A program made the translations under genes and the position numbers. From the NCBI GenBank assembly GCA_031256995.1, contig JAIRPL010000016.1, positions 1-64,000 of the forward strand: a DNA stretch of 64,000 nt, in the 5' to 3' direction. Position 1 is the first letter of the stretch, and every line of letters begins with the position of its first letter. The notes beneath the pieces were generated by a model. That model made no database searches and was not told where the DNA came from. It saw only the letters and a program-made list of their open reading frames with translations. This document shows positions 27,420 through 39,078 of the stretch, piece after piece. This stretch comes from Puniceicoccales bacterium. Lineage in GTDB: Bacteria; Verrucomicrobiota; Verrucomicrobiia; Opitutales; UBA953.

Positions 27420-28259
27420 TCACGCACTCGCGGGTGGGGCAAAGAATGGGTTGTTTGCGCGCTCAAATCCGACCGTGGAGAGCAGCCCATGTCCGGGGGC
27501 GATCAGGGTGCCGGCCGCCTGGGTCTCCAGCAGCGCGCGCGTGGTGCGCAGTTGCTCGCGGAAGGCTTGCGGGTTGGCGCAACCGCCCATTGATCCGGAA
27601 AAAAGCGCGTCGCCGGTGAAAAGGACGGGATCCCCCAGGCCGTCCAGAAGGTAGGCGGTTTGTCCTGTCGAATGTCCGCTGGCCGGGAGGCTTTGCAGGG
27701 TGAGCGCGCCGAGCTGCCAGCGCGTGCCGGGTTCAAAGACATCGGCCCCTGGGACCGTCTCTCCCCTTGGGGCGAGCACTTCGGCGGCAGTTTCCCGGCG
27801 AAGGGCGTCCAGCCCGTGGACGTGGTCCCGGTGGGCGTGGGTGATGAAAATGCGGCGTAATTTCAGGGCGCGCCGGGTGATGAGGGCAAGTTGCGGGGCG
27901 GCATCCGTGCCTGTGTCGACGAGAAAGGCGTCATGCGTGGCGGGGTCCTGAAAGAGGAAGCAATTCACGAAGGCATCAACGGCGTAAGGCATGCTGAACA
28001 CCTGCATGGCGGGGTCGCCCGCCACTTTCGGGGGTGTGTAGATGTTTCGCGCAAGCGCGAGAAGTCCTGCCGGCGCGAGCTGGAGCGTGCCTGCGAGGGC
28101 GTGCCACGCGAAATCCTCGATGGCGCCGCCGTCGAAGGCGGACTCCACGACATCGCGCGGAAGCTTGGAGCGATGGGCGACGTCTTCCCGCGAAAGGCCG
28201 CGCCCCCGGGCGGCTTTGTTGAGCACGTCCGCGGCGGTGTCCTCAAGTTTGATGTTCAT
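27420..28259 (-). CDS. metallo-beta-lactamase fold hydrolase with N-terminal HTH-like region
   Basis: 279 residues from ATG 28259 (MNIKLEDTAADVLNKAARG); in-frame ATGs at 28283 and 28307 would lengthen it. Residues 1-65 look like a helix-turn-helix region (VLNKAARGRGLSREDVAHRS, then KLPRDVVESAF). The rest is a metallo-beta-lactamase domain: VDTGTDAAPQ, the metal motif THAHRDHVHGLD (HxHxDH), a second ligand in PASGHSTGQ, LFTGDALF with its Asp, and PGHG near the end. The layout resembles glyoxalase II-like and quorum-lactonase-like hydrolases, but the substrate is unknown. It lies 58 bases upstream of the recB-like gene start on the same strand. Confidence 0.82.
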   Translation of the reverse strand: MNIKLEDTAADVLNKAARGRGLSREDVAHRSKLPRDVVESAFDGGAIEDFAWHALAGTLQLAPAGLLALARNIYTPPKVAGDPAMQVFSMPYAVDAFVNCFLFQDPATHDAFLVDTGTDAAPQLALITRRALKLRRIFITHAHRDHVHGLDALRRETAAEVLAPRGETVPGADVFEPGTRWQLGALTLQSLPASGHSTGQTAYLLDGLGDPVLFTGDALFSGSMGGCANPQAFREQLRTTRALLETQAAGTLIAPGHGLLSTVGFERANNPFFAPPASA

Positions 28260-28478
28260 GGGGGATTGGCAGGCGGCTCTCATGGCGGCTGTCTTGGAAT
28301 TTGTCATGGATTTGCGGGATGGCGCCAGACTGTACCGTTGTCGGAGGGAATGAAATCGGCGACATGGTCCGCATGGGGGGCGCGGTGGCGCTGGAGGCGA
28401 GGGCGGATGCGTGGTTTTGCGCGGCGGATTTCTCCCTTGCGCGCCCGGGGCAGGGCGTTTTTTTGGCGGAACCAAGCG

Positions 28479-29252
28479 ATGAGTGAATCTGTGACACTTC
28501 GGCCGGCGGGTTGGCGTTTTTTGCTGCGGATGTGCGCCGTGGTTCCGTTTTTTGCCCTCGTTGCGTCCGCCGGGGCCACGGAATACGTGGAGGACCCAGG
28601 CACGCCGGACTACGTTTGGCGGATCACCGTTTTTGGAAAGCAAAGGATACGGCGCGCGGAAGTTCCCGCTGGCTCCCGGATCAAACCTTCCACCGAGGTG
28701 CGAATTCCGCGCTCTTCCCCGCAGGCTGTCCAAAGGGCTGAAAATGCCGCCGGGGGGGAGGGTTCCGCCGCCGCTTTCGCGCCATCGGCGGATCGCCCGT
28801 TGCGTGCGCCGTTCTCCAAGTCCAATGGCGCGCGGAAATCGCCGGCTGGCCAGCCTTCCGCCGCAGTGACCGCAGGCCGCGCGTCTTTTGAGCCGCCCAC
28901 GCGCGCCCGGAAGGAGCCGGTTTTTGGTGGCACATCCTGGCATTACACGACGAGCGCTGGGCGCCGGGGGATTTTTGAATTTCGACCGGATGGCACGGCC
29001 CGCTATTTCGATGGCGTATCAGAGTTTCCGGGGACGTGGGCGGAGGTCAGCCGCAATGTCGCCTTTTACCGCATGGATTCCGACCGGAACTTCATGCTGT
29101 TCTTTCTTCTCTCGGATGATGGAGCCTCCATCTTTCCCTTTCGTCCCGCGAGTTCAGGGACATGGCATCGCCGCGACGTTCACGAGCAGGCCCCAGCGCC
29201 CGTCGCGCCTGCCGGGATCACGACGGGGGGCGCGCCAAAGTTGAAAAAATGA
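28479..29252 (+). CDS. secreted protein of unknown function
   Basis: 257 residues from ATG 28479 (MSESVTLRPAGWRFLLRMCA). A signal peptide is likely: basic head, hydrophobic CAVVPFFALVASAGA, cleavage near residue 32. The middle (about residues 60-145) is Ala/Pro/Arg-rich and low in complexity. A compact C-terminal domain (about 148-235) has WHYTTSAGRRGIFEFRPDGT and FPGTWAEVSRNVAFYRMDSD, ending GTWHRRD. The G-x-F-x-F-x-x-D-G-T and GTW pattern recalls small beta-barrel, lipocalin-like domains, but I do not recognise a named family. It is divergent from the metallo-hydrolase gene. Confidence 0.7.
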   Translation: MSESVTLRPAGWRFLLRMCAVVPFFALVASAGATEYVEDPGTPDYVWRITVFGKQRIRRAEVPAGSRIKPSTEVRIPRSSPQAVQRAENAAGGEGSAAAFAPSADRPLRAPFSKSNGARKSPAGQPSAAVTAGRASFEPPTRARKEPVFGGTSWHYTTSAGRRGIFEFRPDGTARYFDGVSEFPGTWAEVSRNVAFYRMDSDRNFMLFFLLSDDGASIFPFRPASSGTWHRRDVHEQAPAPVAPAGITTGGAPKLKK

Positions 29253-29317
29253 ATTTTCCGGAAATCGCCGGGGGATTTTTTCTCGTGGCGCGGGAGGGGC
29301 GGGCGGAATCCGGATGG

Positions 29318-30172
29318 CTACTTTCTGGAAGGACGCCGGAGGCATGATGGGGTTAGCGCGCGGATCACTGGCAAAAGGCCATGCCGCCGGAAGGCGCTCA
29401 CGTAAACTTTTGTGTTATATGCAAATTGCAGCCGCAGGCGTTTCAGCGGCGCGAACGGTTTTCTGTTTCTCTTATTCCCGCAACGACTTATGTCGCTTGT
29501 TGCGGCGCTGGCGTGGAGGGACACGGTGTAAGGCTCCAGTCCGCTGAACCAGACGCCTGTGCGCCAGTGATATTGCATCGCCACATCCACGGGGCTTCCG
29601 AATTGCCCGGTGTTTTTCAGCAATTTTTGGGCGGCGCCGGCTTTCAGCACATATCCCACGGTTTCGACCGGCGTTTTCAGGAAGTCACCAAGCTCCATGC
29701 CGGCCATTGATTTTGGGTTTATCAGCGGACGGTGTTTGTTGGATCGAAGTTTTACCGCCTCCCAATATTCCGGCGTGGCGGAGAGCCACTCCAATGCGGC
29801 TGGCAATTTTTCCGACAACAAACAGTCATCCTCCAGTATCAGCGCGGCATCCCAGGCCTTTTCGGAAATTCGTTGCCAGGCAAGCCTGTGACTCAGGAAA
29901 CACGCGATTTCGCCAAGGGAAAGCGGGCGGTAAAAATGTTTTCGATTAAGATCCGGCGAGTACCCTTCTGGCAACGCGCCAAGGGTGAACATTGAGCCGT
30001 CCACCGCCGGGATCCGTTCCCATGGCAACGCCAGATTGGCGAGCTGGCTTGACACCGAGGCCAGGCGTTCGGGGGAGCGATCGAGGTTTATCACAAGGAT
30101 TCCGATGTGAATCGCGCCTGAGGAGGGCTTGGCAAATGTGCTTTGCGAACGGCTGGCATGTGGGGATCTCAT
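29318..30172 (-). CDS. glycosyltransferase family 25
   Basis: 284 residues from ATG 30172. The family N-terminus is IGILVINLDRSPERLASVS, followed by WERIPAVDG, the region LSLGEIACFLSHRLAWQRIS, and the acidic nucleotide-sugar/metal motif AALILEDDCLL (ExDD). This is the pattern of lipooligosaccharide galactosyltransferase-type GT25 enzymes. These act in the cytoplasm on surface glycans; the sugar and acceptor are unknown. No other glycan gene is adjacent. By eye the coding sequence is somewhat lower in GC than neighbours, hinting at transfer. No Shine-Dalgarno-like sequence precedes the start, so a later start close to the GILVINLD segment cannot be excluded. Confidence 0.85.
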   Translation of the reverse strand: MRSPHASRSQSTFAKPSSGAIHIGILVINLDRSPERLASVSSQLANLALPWERIPAVDGSMFTLGALPEGYSPDLNRKHFYRPLSLGEIACFLSHRLAWQRISEKAWDAALILEDDCLLSEKLPAALEWLSATPEYWEAVKLRSNKHRPLINPKSMAGMELGDFLKTPVETVGYVLKAGAAQKLLKNTGQFGSPVDVAMQYHWRTGVWFSGLEPYTVSLHASAATSDISRCGNKRNRKPFAPLKRLRLQFAYNTKVYVSAFRRHGLLPVIRALTPSCLRRPSRK

Positions 30173-30340
30173 GAGGAAAAAGGCGCGTTGCACCCATTTC
30201 AAATTTGGAAGGACGTCGGGCGTGTGGCGGGCGGCAGGCTGAATTCTGTGAGCATGGGGCGCGTTTGGTGGCGGGCGGCAGGACGGCGTTGGACCTCGTA
30301 GGCGGGAATTTTTCAGGAATTCTGCGGGACTTTTCCAGCG

Positions 30341-30372
30341 AAAAGCCGGCATTTTTGCGAATGCCGGCTTTT
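30341..30372 (-). terminator. strong hairpin terminator after mmdA
   Basis: AAAAGCCGGCATT (30341-30353) and AATGCCGGCTTTT (30360-30372) make a perfect 13-bp stem with a 6-base loop. The stem ends in T4 on each strand. It lies 55 bases past the mmdA stop codon on the minus strand and upstream of the GT25 gene. Confidence 0.8.
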
Positions 30373-30426
30373 CTTGCAGCGCCATGTGCGCGTATGCGTG
30401 TTTGCGCACGCGCGCGTGGCGAGGGG

Positions 30427-32031
30427 TCACAGCGGGATGTTGCCGTGTTTTTTGGAGGGGCGAAGCTCGCGTTTGTCGAGGGTGTTGCGCAGGGCAAGGG
30501 ACACCACCCGGCGGGTCTCGGCGGGCGTGATGACATCCGTGACCATGTTCAGCGACGCGGCCTGGTAGGGGGAGGCGAATTTCGCGCGATATTCCGCGAT
30601 AAGCTCGGCACGGCGGGCCTTGCGGGCCTCGGGATCCTCGCCAACGGCCTCGATTTCCTTCTTGGCAATGACGTTCACGGCGCCCTCGGCACCCATGACC
30701 GCGATTTCGGCGGTCGGCCATGCAAAGACGGCGTCAGCGCCAAGTTCCACGGGGCACATGGCGATATACGCACCACCGTAGGCTTTGCGAAGGATGACGG
30801 TGATTTTGGGAACCGTGGCGGAGGAATAGGCAAAGAGCATTTTTGCGCCGTGGCGGATGATGCCGCCGCGCTCCTGCGCGAGGCCGGGCATGAAGCCGGG
30901 AACATCCACCAGGTTGACGACAGGAATGTTGAAAACGTTGCAGGTGCGGATGAAGCGGGCGCCCTTGTCCGAGGCGTCAATGTCAAGCACGCCGCCCTTG
31001 AAGTTGGGCTGGTTGGCGATGATGCCAGCCACGACGCCGCTGATCCGGGTGAAGCCCACGACGATGTTTTTCGCGAAATCGGGCTGGATTTCGAGGAAGT
31101 CGGGATCCCCGGCGGCATTTTTGTCGGCGAGCAGGGCGATGACTTTCTTGATGTCGTAGGCCTCTTTGTTCGTGGCGGGGATGACATCGTTGAAGCCGGC
31201 GACCTCGCCAGCGTCCACGGGCACTTTCAGGTCATGGGGCGGGTTCGCGAGGTTGTTTTGGGGGAGGTAGGAGAGGAGTTGCGCGGCGAGTTGGAGGCCG
31301 TGCGTGTCATCATTGGCGATGAGGTGTATGTTGCCTGAGACGCTGGCGTGGGCGGCTGCCGTGGCAAATTGCTCGACCGTGGCCTGTTCGCCCGTGGCGG
31401 CCTTGATGACTTCGGGGCCGCAAATGAAGAGATTGGAGTTCTTCGCGGTCATGATGATGAAGTCGGTAAGGGCCGGGGAGTATGCCGCGCCGCCGGCGCA
31501 GGGTCCCGCAAGGAGCGTGACTTGCGGCACAACGCCGGAAAGGGCCACGTTGCGGTAAAAAATGCTGGCGTAACCCGAGAGCGCGCCAACGGCCTCCTGG
31601 ATGCGCGCGCCGCCGGAGTCGTTGATGCCGATGACCGGGCAGCCGACTTTCGCGGCATAGTCCAGAATGTCGCAGATCTTCTTGGCGTGCGTCTGCCCCA
31701 GGGAACCGCCCGACACGGTGAAATCCTGGCTGAACGCGGCGACCTGGCGTCCGTTGACGTATCCTGTGCCGGTCACGACCCCGTCGTACGGGAGGGGTTT
31801 CTCCGCCTTGACGGGGGCGGCGCTGTCAAAAACGGGGCGGATGTGCGCGTTTTGGGCATGCTGGCCAAATTCTTGAAACGTGCCTTGCTCAAAGAGCATT
31901 TGCAGGCGTTCGCGGGCGCCGTGAAGGCCTTTTTCGGCTTTGCGCTTGGCAAGTTTGTCCGCGCCTCCGGCGGCGGCGGCGATGGCCCGGCGCTTGTTGA
32001 GTTCGTCGAGGAGTTTTGGGTCTATGGACAT
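30427..32031 (-). CDS. mmdA: acyl-CoA carboxyltransferase: methylmalonyl-CoA decarboxylase alpha or propionyl-CoA carboxylase beta
   Basis: 534 residues from ATG 32031 (MSIDPKLLDELNKRR); a TTG six bases upstream is also in frame. It has the two crotonase-like halves of the carboxyltransferase family. Key segments are GKxRERLQMLFEQGTF-like ARERLQMLFEQGTFQEFG, VSGGSLGQTHAKKI, GINDSGGARIQEAVGALSGY, LAGPCAGGAAYSPALTDF, FTRISGVVAGIIANQP, VDVPGFMPGLAQERGGIIRHGAK (first part) and LRKAYGGAYIAMCPVELGAD. The enzyme handles the biotin-dependent carboxyl transfer between methylmalonyl-CoA and propionyl-CoA. It follows methylmalonyl-CoA epimerase (123 bases apart). Biotin carrier and carboxylase or membrane subunits are not in the window, so the two alternatives cannot be separated. 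Confidence 0.88.
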   Translation of the reverse strand: MSIDPKLLDELNKRRAIAAAAGGADKLAKRKAEKGLHGARERLQMLFEQGTFQEFGQHAQNAHIRPVFDSAAPVKAEKPLPYDGVVTGTGYVNGRQVAAFSQDFTVSGGSLGQTHAKKICDILDYAAKVGCPVIGINDSGGARIQEAVGALSGYASIFYRNVALSGVVPQVTLLAGPCAGGAAYSPALTDFIIMTAKNSNLFICGPEVIKAATGEQATVEQFATAAAHASVSGNIHLIANDDTHGLQLAAQLLSYLPQNNLANPPHDLKVPVDAGEVAGFNDVIPATNKEAYDIKKVIALLADKNAAGDPDFLEIQPDFAKNIVVGFTRISGVVAGIIANQPNFKGGVLDIDASDKGARFIRTCNVFNIPVVNLVDVPGFMPGLAQERGGIIRHGAKMLFAYSSATVPKITVILRKAYGGAYIAMCPVELGADAVFAWPTAEIAVMGAEGAVNVIAKKEIEAVGEDPEARKARRAELIAEYRAKFASPYQAASLNMVTDVITPAETRRVVSLALRNTLDKRELRPSKKHGNIPL

Positions 32032-32154
32032 GGTCAAAATGGTGTTTTTTAGTGGATGTTGTTGTCAGTCGGCGAATTGTGGAAACACCGCGCCCCGCCC
32101 GTGCCGGCGATTCCGGGAGGGGCGGATGTCGTGTGGATGCCTTTGGGAGCGGCT

Positions 32155-32565
32155 TTATTTGGGCTGGCAAAGCTCGGTGAGGACGCTGCCCGTGCTTTTC
32201 GGGTGCAAAAATGCGATGAGCTTGTTGTTTGCGCCGGGGCGGGGGGCCTTGTCGATGAGGGCCACGCCCTTGGCCGTGTATTCCTCAAGTTTCGCGGCCA
32301 CGTCATCCGTGGCGTAGGCGATGTGGTGTATGCCGCCGCGGCCTCCGTTTTTCTCGATGAATTTGGCGATGGGGCTTTCCGGGGAGGTCGGCTCCAAAAG
32401 CTCGATGTGCACCTCGCCAATCTCAAAGAAGGCGGTTTTCACCTTTTGGTCGGCGACGACTTCCTCGCCATGGTACTCCATCCCAAGAACGTCGCGGTAA
32501 AACGGAATAGCCTCCGCGAGGCTGGGGACGGCGATGCCGATGTGGTCAATGCGTTTGAGGGACAT
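32155..32565 (-). CDS. mce: methylmalonyl-CoA epimerase
   Basis: 136 residues from ATG 32565 (MSLKRIDHIGIAVPSL). It is a vicinal oxygen chelate fold with the metal ligands in RIDHIGIAV (His), the GGIHHIAY segment (His) and LTEL near the C-terminus (Glu). LEPTSPESPIAKFIEKNGG and IDKAPRPGANNKLIAFLHPK are typical of the epimerase. It converts (S)- and (R)-methylmalonyl-CoA, the link between succinyl-CoA and propionyl-CoA. With the following mmdA it forms a propionate-pathway unit. Confidence 0.93.
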   Translation of the reverse strand: MSLKRIDHIGIAVPSLAEAIPFYRDVLGMEYHGEEVVADQKVKTAFFEIGEVHIELLEPTSPESPIAKFIEKNGGRGGIHHIAYATDDVAAKLEEYTAKGVALIDKAPRPGANNKLIAFLHPKSTGSVLTELCQPK

Positions 32566-32956
32566 GTTGTCTAGGCTGTGTTGTTTGTTGTCAAAAAGGC
32601 TCTGTCCCGCGCCGCGAAAACGGTCTTGGGACAGGGCGCAATGGGTGCATAAATGTGGAAAACGGTGCGAGGGGAAAGTTTTTTCGTTTCGTTTTTGCGA
32701 AAATAAGCGTGGCGCACGGTGTGTTTTGGGTGGCGTTAATAAACCTGCATCGCGAAGGATTGCCCGTCTTCTTCCCGGAGGCGAAAGAGGCAGGCGGCGC
32801 GCCATGTTTTTTTGCGTGGAGGAAGATGAAAAAACACTGACAATTGGCGAGTTTTCCGCCGGATTTGGCCTGCTGTTTTTCCGCAGAGGGTTTGCCGTGC
32901 CTTGGGGCGCTTGGTGTTTGCGCCCCTTGTTTGCCACGGCCCGGACGGAAAGGTTT
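32566..32956. other. intergenic stretch between gyrB and mce
   Basis: About 390 bases with no credible gene; the mce frame is open upstream but its residues are low in complexity. Apart from the hairpin at 32594-32634 there is an A/T-richer patch near 32675-32710 that could contain promoter sequence for mce. No precise boxes could be assigned. Confidence 0.45.
32594..32634 (-). terminator. candidate terminator downstream of gyrB
   Basis: Read on the minus strand: CTGTCCC, a short inner stem (CCG/CGG), GGGACAG, then AGCCTTTTTG. The outer stem is 32602-32608 with 32628-32634 and the T-run is on the correct side for gyrB transcripts. It is about 320 bases past the gyrB stop, so a long 3' untranslated region would be implied. 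Confidence 0.45.
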
Positions 32957-36141
<3,185 letters not shown>

Positions 36142-36168
<27 letters not shown>

Positions 36169-36426
36169 GCCTGCCTGCGGGCGGGCGGCGGGCCGGGTGT
36201 GTTCCGCGCGATCCGGGGTGCGTGAAATGAGTTCGTTTGCGACGTGGATGCCTTTTTCGTGGGCGGATGTGGCGGCTTTGTCGAGCTGGTTCGGGAAAAA
36301 GAAGGGTTTTAGAACCGCGAACAGGACGAGGAGTTTTAGGATGATGAGCAGCCAGAGCGTCCGCCCGACGGTCATGGATTTGAATCCGTCGAGGTAGAAG
36401 CAAAGGATGCGGGAAGGGAGTGACAT
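36142..36426 (-). CDS. DUF4492 small membrane protein
   Basis: 94 residues. The core RILCFYLDGFKSMTVGRTLW followed by LLIILKLLVLFAVLKPFFFP is the DUF4492 pattern (FY.DGFRSMTLGKTLW..I..K): one membrane helix after a short amphipathic head. The remaining 45 residues are a soluble tail. In other bacteria DUF4492 genes commonly sit beside cytochrome bd oxidase genes; here no cyd gene is near. A G9 homopolymer (36449-36457) lies 23 bases upstream of the start. Confidence 0.72.
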
Positions 36427-36477
36427 CGGCTGGGCGGCGGGCAGGGAAGGGGGGGGGAGTCCGCATCTGCCCCGCGT

Positions 36478-37728
36478 TCATTTGTACTGAAAGATGATGC
36501 GGGTGCTTTCCTCGAGGCCGAGTACTTTTACCATCTCGGGGGGCCAGGGGTCGAATGGGGCGCATGACTCGATGGCGTCCTTGCAGGCGTATGCCCCGGG
36601 TTCGGATGAATTGTGGTGGGTGATTGTCACCTCCTTCAACGTGCCGTCCTTGCAGAGGATGAATTCGATGACGACGATTGACTCCGGGGCGTGCAGGCGG
36701 GTGCGCTCGCAGTTTGTCCACCAACGCGCCTGGATGATCTCGAGAAAGCGCTGGGTGTAATCGCCGAATTCGCTGAAACGGCTGTCCAGGGCGAGGGTCC
36801 CGGCTTCGTTGGTCGCGTATTTGGTTTTGAGGATTTCGCCGGTTGTGCCGACTTTGGCGGCTTGCGGGCGTGGCAGGGGTGAGGGTGGAAGGGGGGCTTC
36901 GCCGAGCCGGGCCATGGTGGCCGGGGGGGCGTTTTCGGCGCGCGCGGCGTCTTGTTGAGAAGCGGAGTTGGCGGTTTTGGCGCCGGGCGCCGTCGTGGCG
37001 GTCTCTGTGGCGGGGGATTGTGGGGGAAGGCGGGTTTGTGATGGGGTGGCGGGCGGGGTGGGTTTTGACTCCAAATCCGAGGGGTCCGTCCCCGCCTCCT
37101 TGGGAGGGACGGGGTCCGTGGGAGTGGGTGTTTGTTGCGCGGTTTGGGCTGTGTTGTTGTGAACGACGTTTTTCCCGTCATGCGTTTGCCGGGGCGCGGG
37201 GGAGGATTCCGACTGGGACGGGGGACTCATGTGCTCGAGACTGGTTTCGCCGGATGGTTGCCCCAATGGGATTCCGGGAAGGGGCTGTTCGTGGGTGGGG
37301 CGAAGTTCGCGAGGGATGTTGTTCTGGATGCGGGGGGAGTCCGGGCTGTTTCCATCCTCAATCTTTGGGGCGGTTTGGCGCGTGTCGGCGTTTCTGTCGG
37401 GATCGGGTTGGGCGGCGCGCTGGGTTGCCGCGCCCGTGTCAAGGGTGTCCGGCGGGAGGATGTTGGGGGCCTCGGGGTTGATTTCGACGAATTTTGGTTT
37501 TTGTGGCAGAAAATCCGGGGCAAGCTCCTCTGGCAGAAACTCCTCTTCCTGCGCGTCCGCCTGGATTTCGAGGGTGTGGCGCATGTCCTTGTCTGTTTTC
37601 GCGCTGGACATGAAATTGTCGGGCAGCAGGGCGTAGAGCGCGACATGGAAGAGTGCGCTTGAAGCCAGCGCAAACGCGATTGTCATGCGGTTTCCCGGCT
37701 GGCTGGCGTGGTGGTTACGGCTGTTCAT
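36478..37728 (-). CDS. TonB/TolA-like envelope-spanning protein
   Basis: 416 residues from ATG 37728. One N-terminal membrane helix (MTIAFALASSALFHVALYAL, residues 15-34) is followed by a very long Pro/Gln/Thr-rich periplasmic linker (about 60-300) and a folded C-terminal domain from about residue 315 (YTQRFLEIIQARWWTNCERT, then VVIEFILCKDGTLKEVTITH). The IxxxWxxN...V.F.I..DG.L..V pattern is that of TonB/TolA C-terminal domains. Two cysteines (ACKDAIESCAPF) may form a disulfide. It could transmit energy from an ExbBD- or TolQR-type motor to the outer membrane; no motor genes are near. The OmpA-like lipoprotein two genes away would suit a Tol-Pal role. Confidence 0.75.
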   Translation of the reverse strand: MNSRNHHASQPGNRMTIAFALASSALFHVALYALLPDNFMSSAKTDKDMRHTLEIQADAQEEEFLPEELAPDFLPQKPKFVEINPEAPNILPPDTLDTGAATQRAAQPDPDRNADTRQTAPKIEDGNSPDSPRIQNNIPRELRPTHEQPLPGIPLGQPSGETSLEHMSPPSQSESSPAPRQTHDGKNVVHNNTAQTAQQTPTPTDPVPPKEAGTDPSDLESKPTPPATPSQTRLPPQSPATETATTAPGAKTANSASQQDAARAENAPPATMARLGEAPLPPSPLPRPQAAKVGTTGEILKTKYATNEAGTLALDSRFSEFGDYTQRFLEIIQARWWTNCERTRLHAPESIVVIEFILCKDGTLKEVTITHHNSSEPGAYACKDAIESCAPFDPWPPEMVKVLGLEESTRIIFQYK

Positions 37729-37829
37729 GCTTCAAGGACATTCACGGGTCGGGCGTGGCTTGGGACAAGCAGATTTGCCATGACGATAGGAGGGGATGTC
37801 GGATGTGGTGGACGGTGCCCGCCGGCGTT

Positions 37830-38492
37830 TTAACAAGATTCGACAAACAAGCAGGGCATCCTCGCGGCTTGGGCGGCCTCAAGACCCTTGGGGCTGTCCT
37901 CGATGACGAGACAGCGCGCGGGCGGAACGGCGAGGCGTTGGGCGGCAAGCAGAAAGAGGTCGGGCGCGGGTTTTGCGTGTTGGACATCCTCGCCGGTGAC
38001 CACGACCTTGAACAAATCCTCCACCCCGATGCCACGCAGGGTGCTTTCAACACGCCAACGATGCCCGCCGCTGGCGACGGCAAGTTTTATGCCGGCCTGC
38101 GCGCCTTCGCGGGCGAGCGTGAGGGCGTCCTCGCAGGGCGGGGCCTCGGCGAGGTGGTCGCGCAGGTAATCGTCCGTGCCATCCTCGGCCTGCTCAACGG
38201 TCAGCGCGAGGCCATGGCGTTGATTTAGCACGGTGACCGTGTCGGCGATGGACATGCCGCCCATTGAGCAGAAGTCCTCCCAAGTCCACGCGATCTCGCG
38301 CCCGGAGGCGCGGCGGATGGCGTGAAGCCATGCCTCGTAATGGATGGCCATGGTGGCCGCGAGCGTGCCATCACAGTCAAATATATACGCGGCAAACCCG
38401 CCGTGTGGCGGGTTTGGGGGCACCAATCTGGCGGTGCGTGACCGCGGGATGCGCACGGGGCGCGTCGTGGATGCGTTCACAGGAAACGTCAA
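37830..38492 (-). CDS. HAD-superfamily hydrolase, beta-phosphoglucomutase-like
   Basis: Up to 220 residues. HAD motifs: FDCDGTLAATM (DxDGT; nucleophile and acid), LAVASGGH (motif II Ser), KPAPDLFLLAAQRL (motif III Lys) and CLVIEDSPKGLEAAQAA (motif IV). The helical cap between motifs I and II marks subclass IA, like beta-phosphoglucomutase and small sugar-phosphate phosphatases. No ATG precedes motif I; the given start is a TTG, and a GTG at 38423 would begin 14 residues before FDCDGT and is a good alternative. It lies 102 bases upstream of no other same-strand gene start but is flanked by the TonB-like and OmpA-like genes on the same strand. Confidence 0.85.
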   Translation of the reverse strand: MTFPVNASTTRPVRIPRSRTARLVPPNPPHGGFAAYIFDCDGTLAATMAIHYEAWLHAIRRASGREIAWTWEDFCSMGGMSIADTVTVLNQRHGLALTVEQAEDGTDDYLRDHLAEAPPCEDALTLAREGAQAGIKLAVASGGHRWRVESTLRGIGVEDLFKVVVTGEDVQHAKPAPDLFLLAAQRLAVPPARCLVIEDSPKGLEAAQAARMPCLFVESC

Positions 38493-38514
38493 CGGATCGG
38501 TGGCGGGGCGGGCG

Positions 38515-39078
38515 TTATTTGTGATCGCGATTCACGATGACGACGCGGCGGTCCTTGGCGACATCCGCGCGGGAACCGCCCTGCTTGGCGTAGCGTTTCC
38601 CAAATGCCTGGATCTCAATTTTCCCGTCCTGATAGCCGATGCCAGTGAGATAGTTTTTCACGCTGTTGGCGCGGCGGTCGGAAAGGGCCTGGTTGTATTG
38701 GTCCGTGCCGAAATAGTCGGCATAGCCTGCGGCGATGAGGTTCGCGCCCGTGGCATTGAGGGCGGCAAGCTTGGATTGCTCGCTGGTGCTGACGACGTAT
38801 TTGTCGAATCCGAAATAGATGGTGGCAACCACGGCGGCCGGGTCATATTCGCCCGTGGCCTCATTGAAGGAGACGGTATTGGAGGAACTGTCACGCCTGG
38901 CCCCGAGGCCGCCATCATCCACCGGCGCCACATTGGAGACTATCGGGCTTGGGCCTTGCCCGGTCGCGCTTTTGGAGTTCAGCGCATCGGCGTCACCAAA
39001 GATCGTCGGCTCATGGTTTCCTTCTGCGCAACCGGAAAGGGCGATTGCGGCGGCGAATGCATACGGTAACAGTTTCAT
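38515..39078 (-). CDS. OmpA-family peptidoglycan-binding lipoprotein (Pal-like)
   Basis: 187 residues from ATG 39078 (MKLLPYAFAAAIALSGCAEG). Lipoprotein signal peptide with lipobox LSGC, Cys at residue 17. A flexible region with Asp and Ser follows, then an OmpA C-terminal domain: TIYFGFDKYVVSTSEQSKL, AAGYADYFGTDQYNQALSDR and RANSVKNYLTGIGY, with the diaminopimelate-contacting Asp/Arg pattern. The C-terminal part reads GKRYAKQGG, then DVAKDRRVVIV. It anchors the outer membrane to peptidoglycan in Pal-type relatives. The layout supports, but does not prove, a Tol-Pal partnership with the TonB/TolA-like protein. Confidence 0.85.
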   Translation of the reverse strand: MKLLPYAFAAAIALSGCAEGNHEPTIFGDADALNSKSATGQGPSPIVSNVAPVDDGGLGARRDSSSNTVSFNEATGEYDPAAVVATIYFGFDKYVVSTSEQSKLAALNATGANLIAAGYADYFGTDQYNQALSDRRANSVKNYLTGIGYQDGKIEIQAFGKRYAKQGGSRADVAKDRRVVIVNRDHK

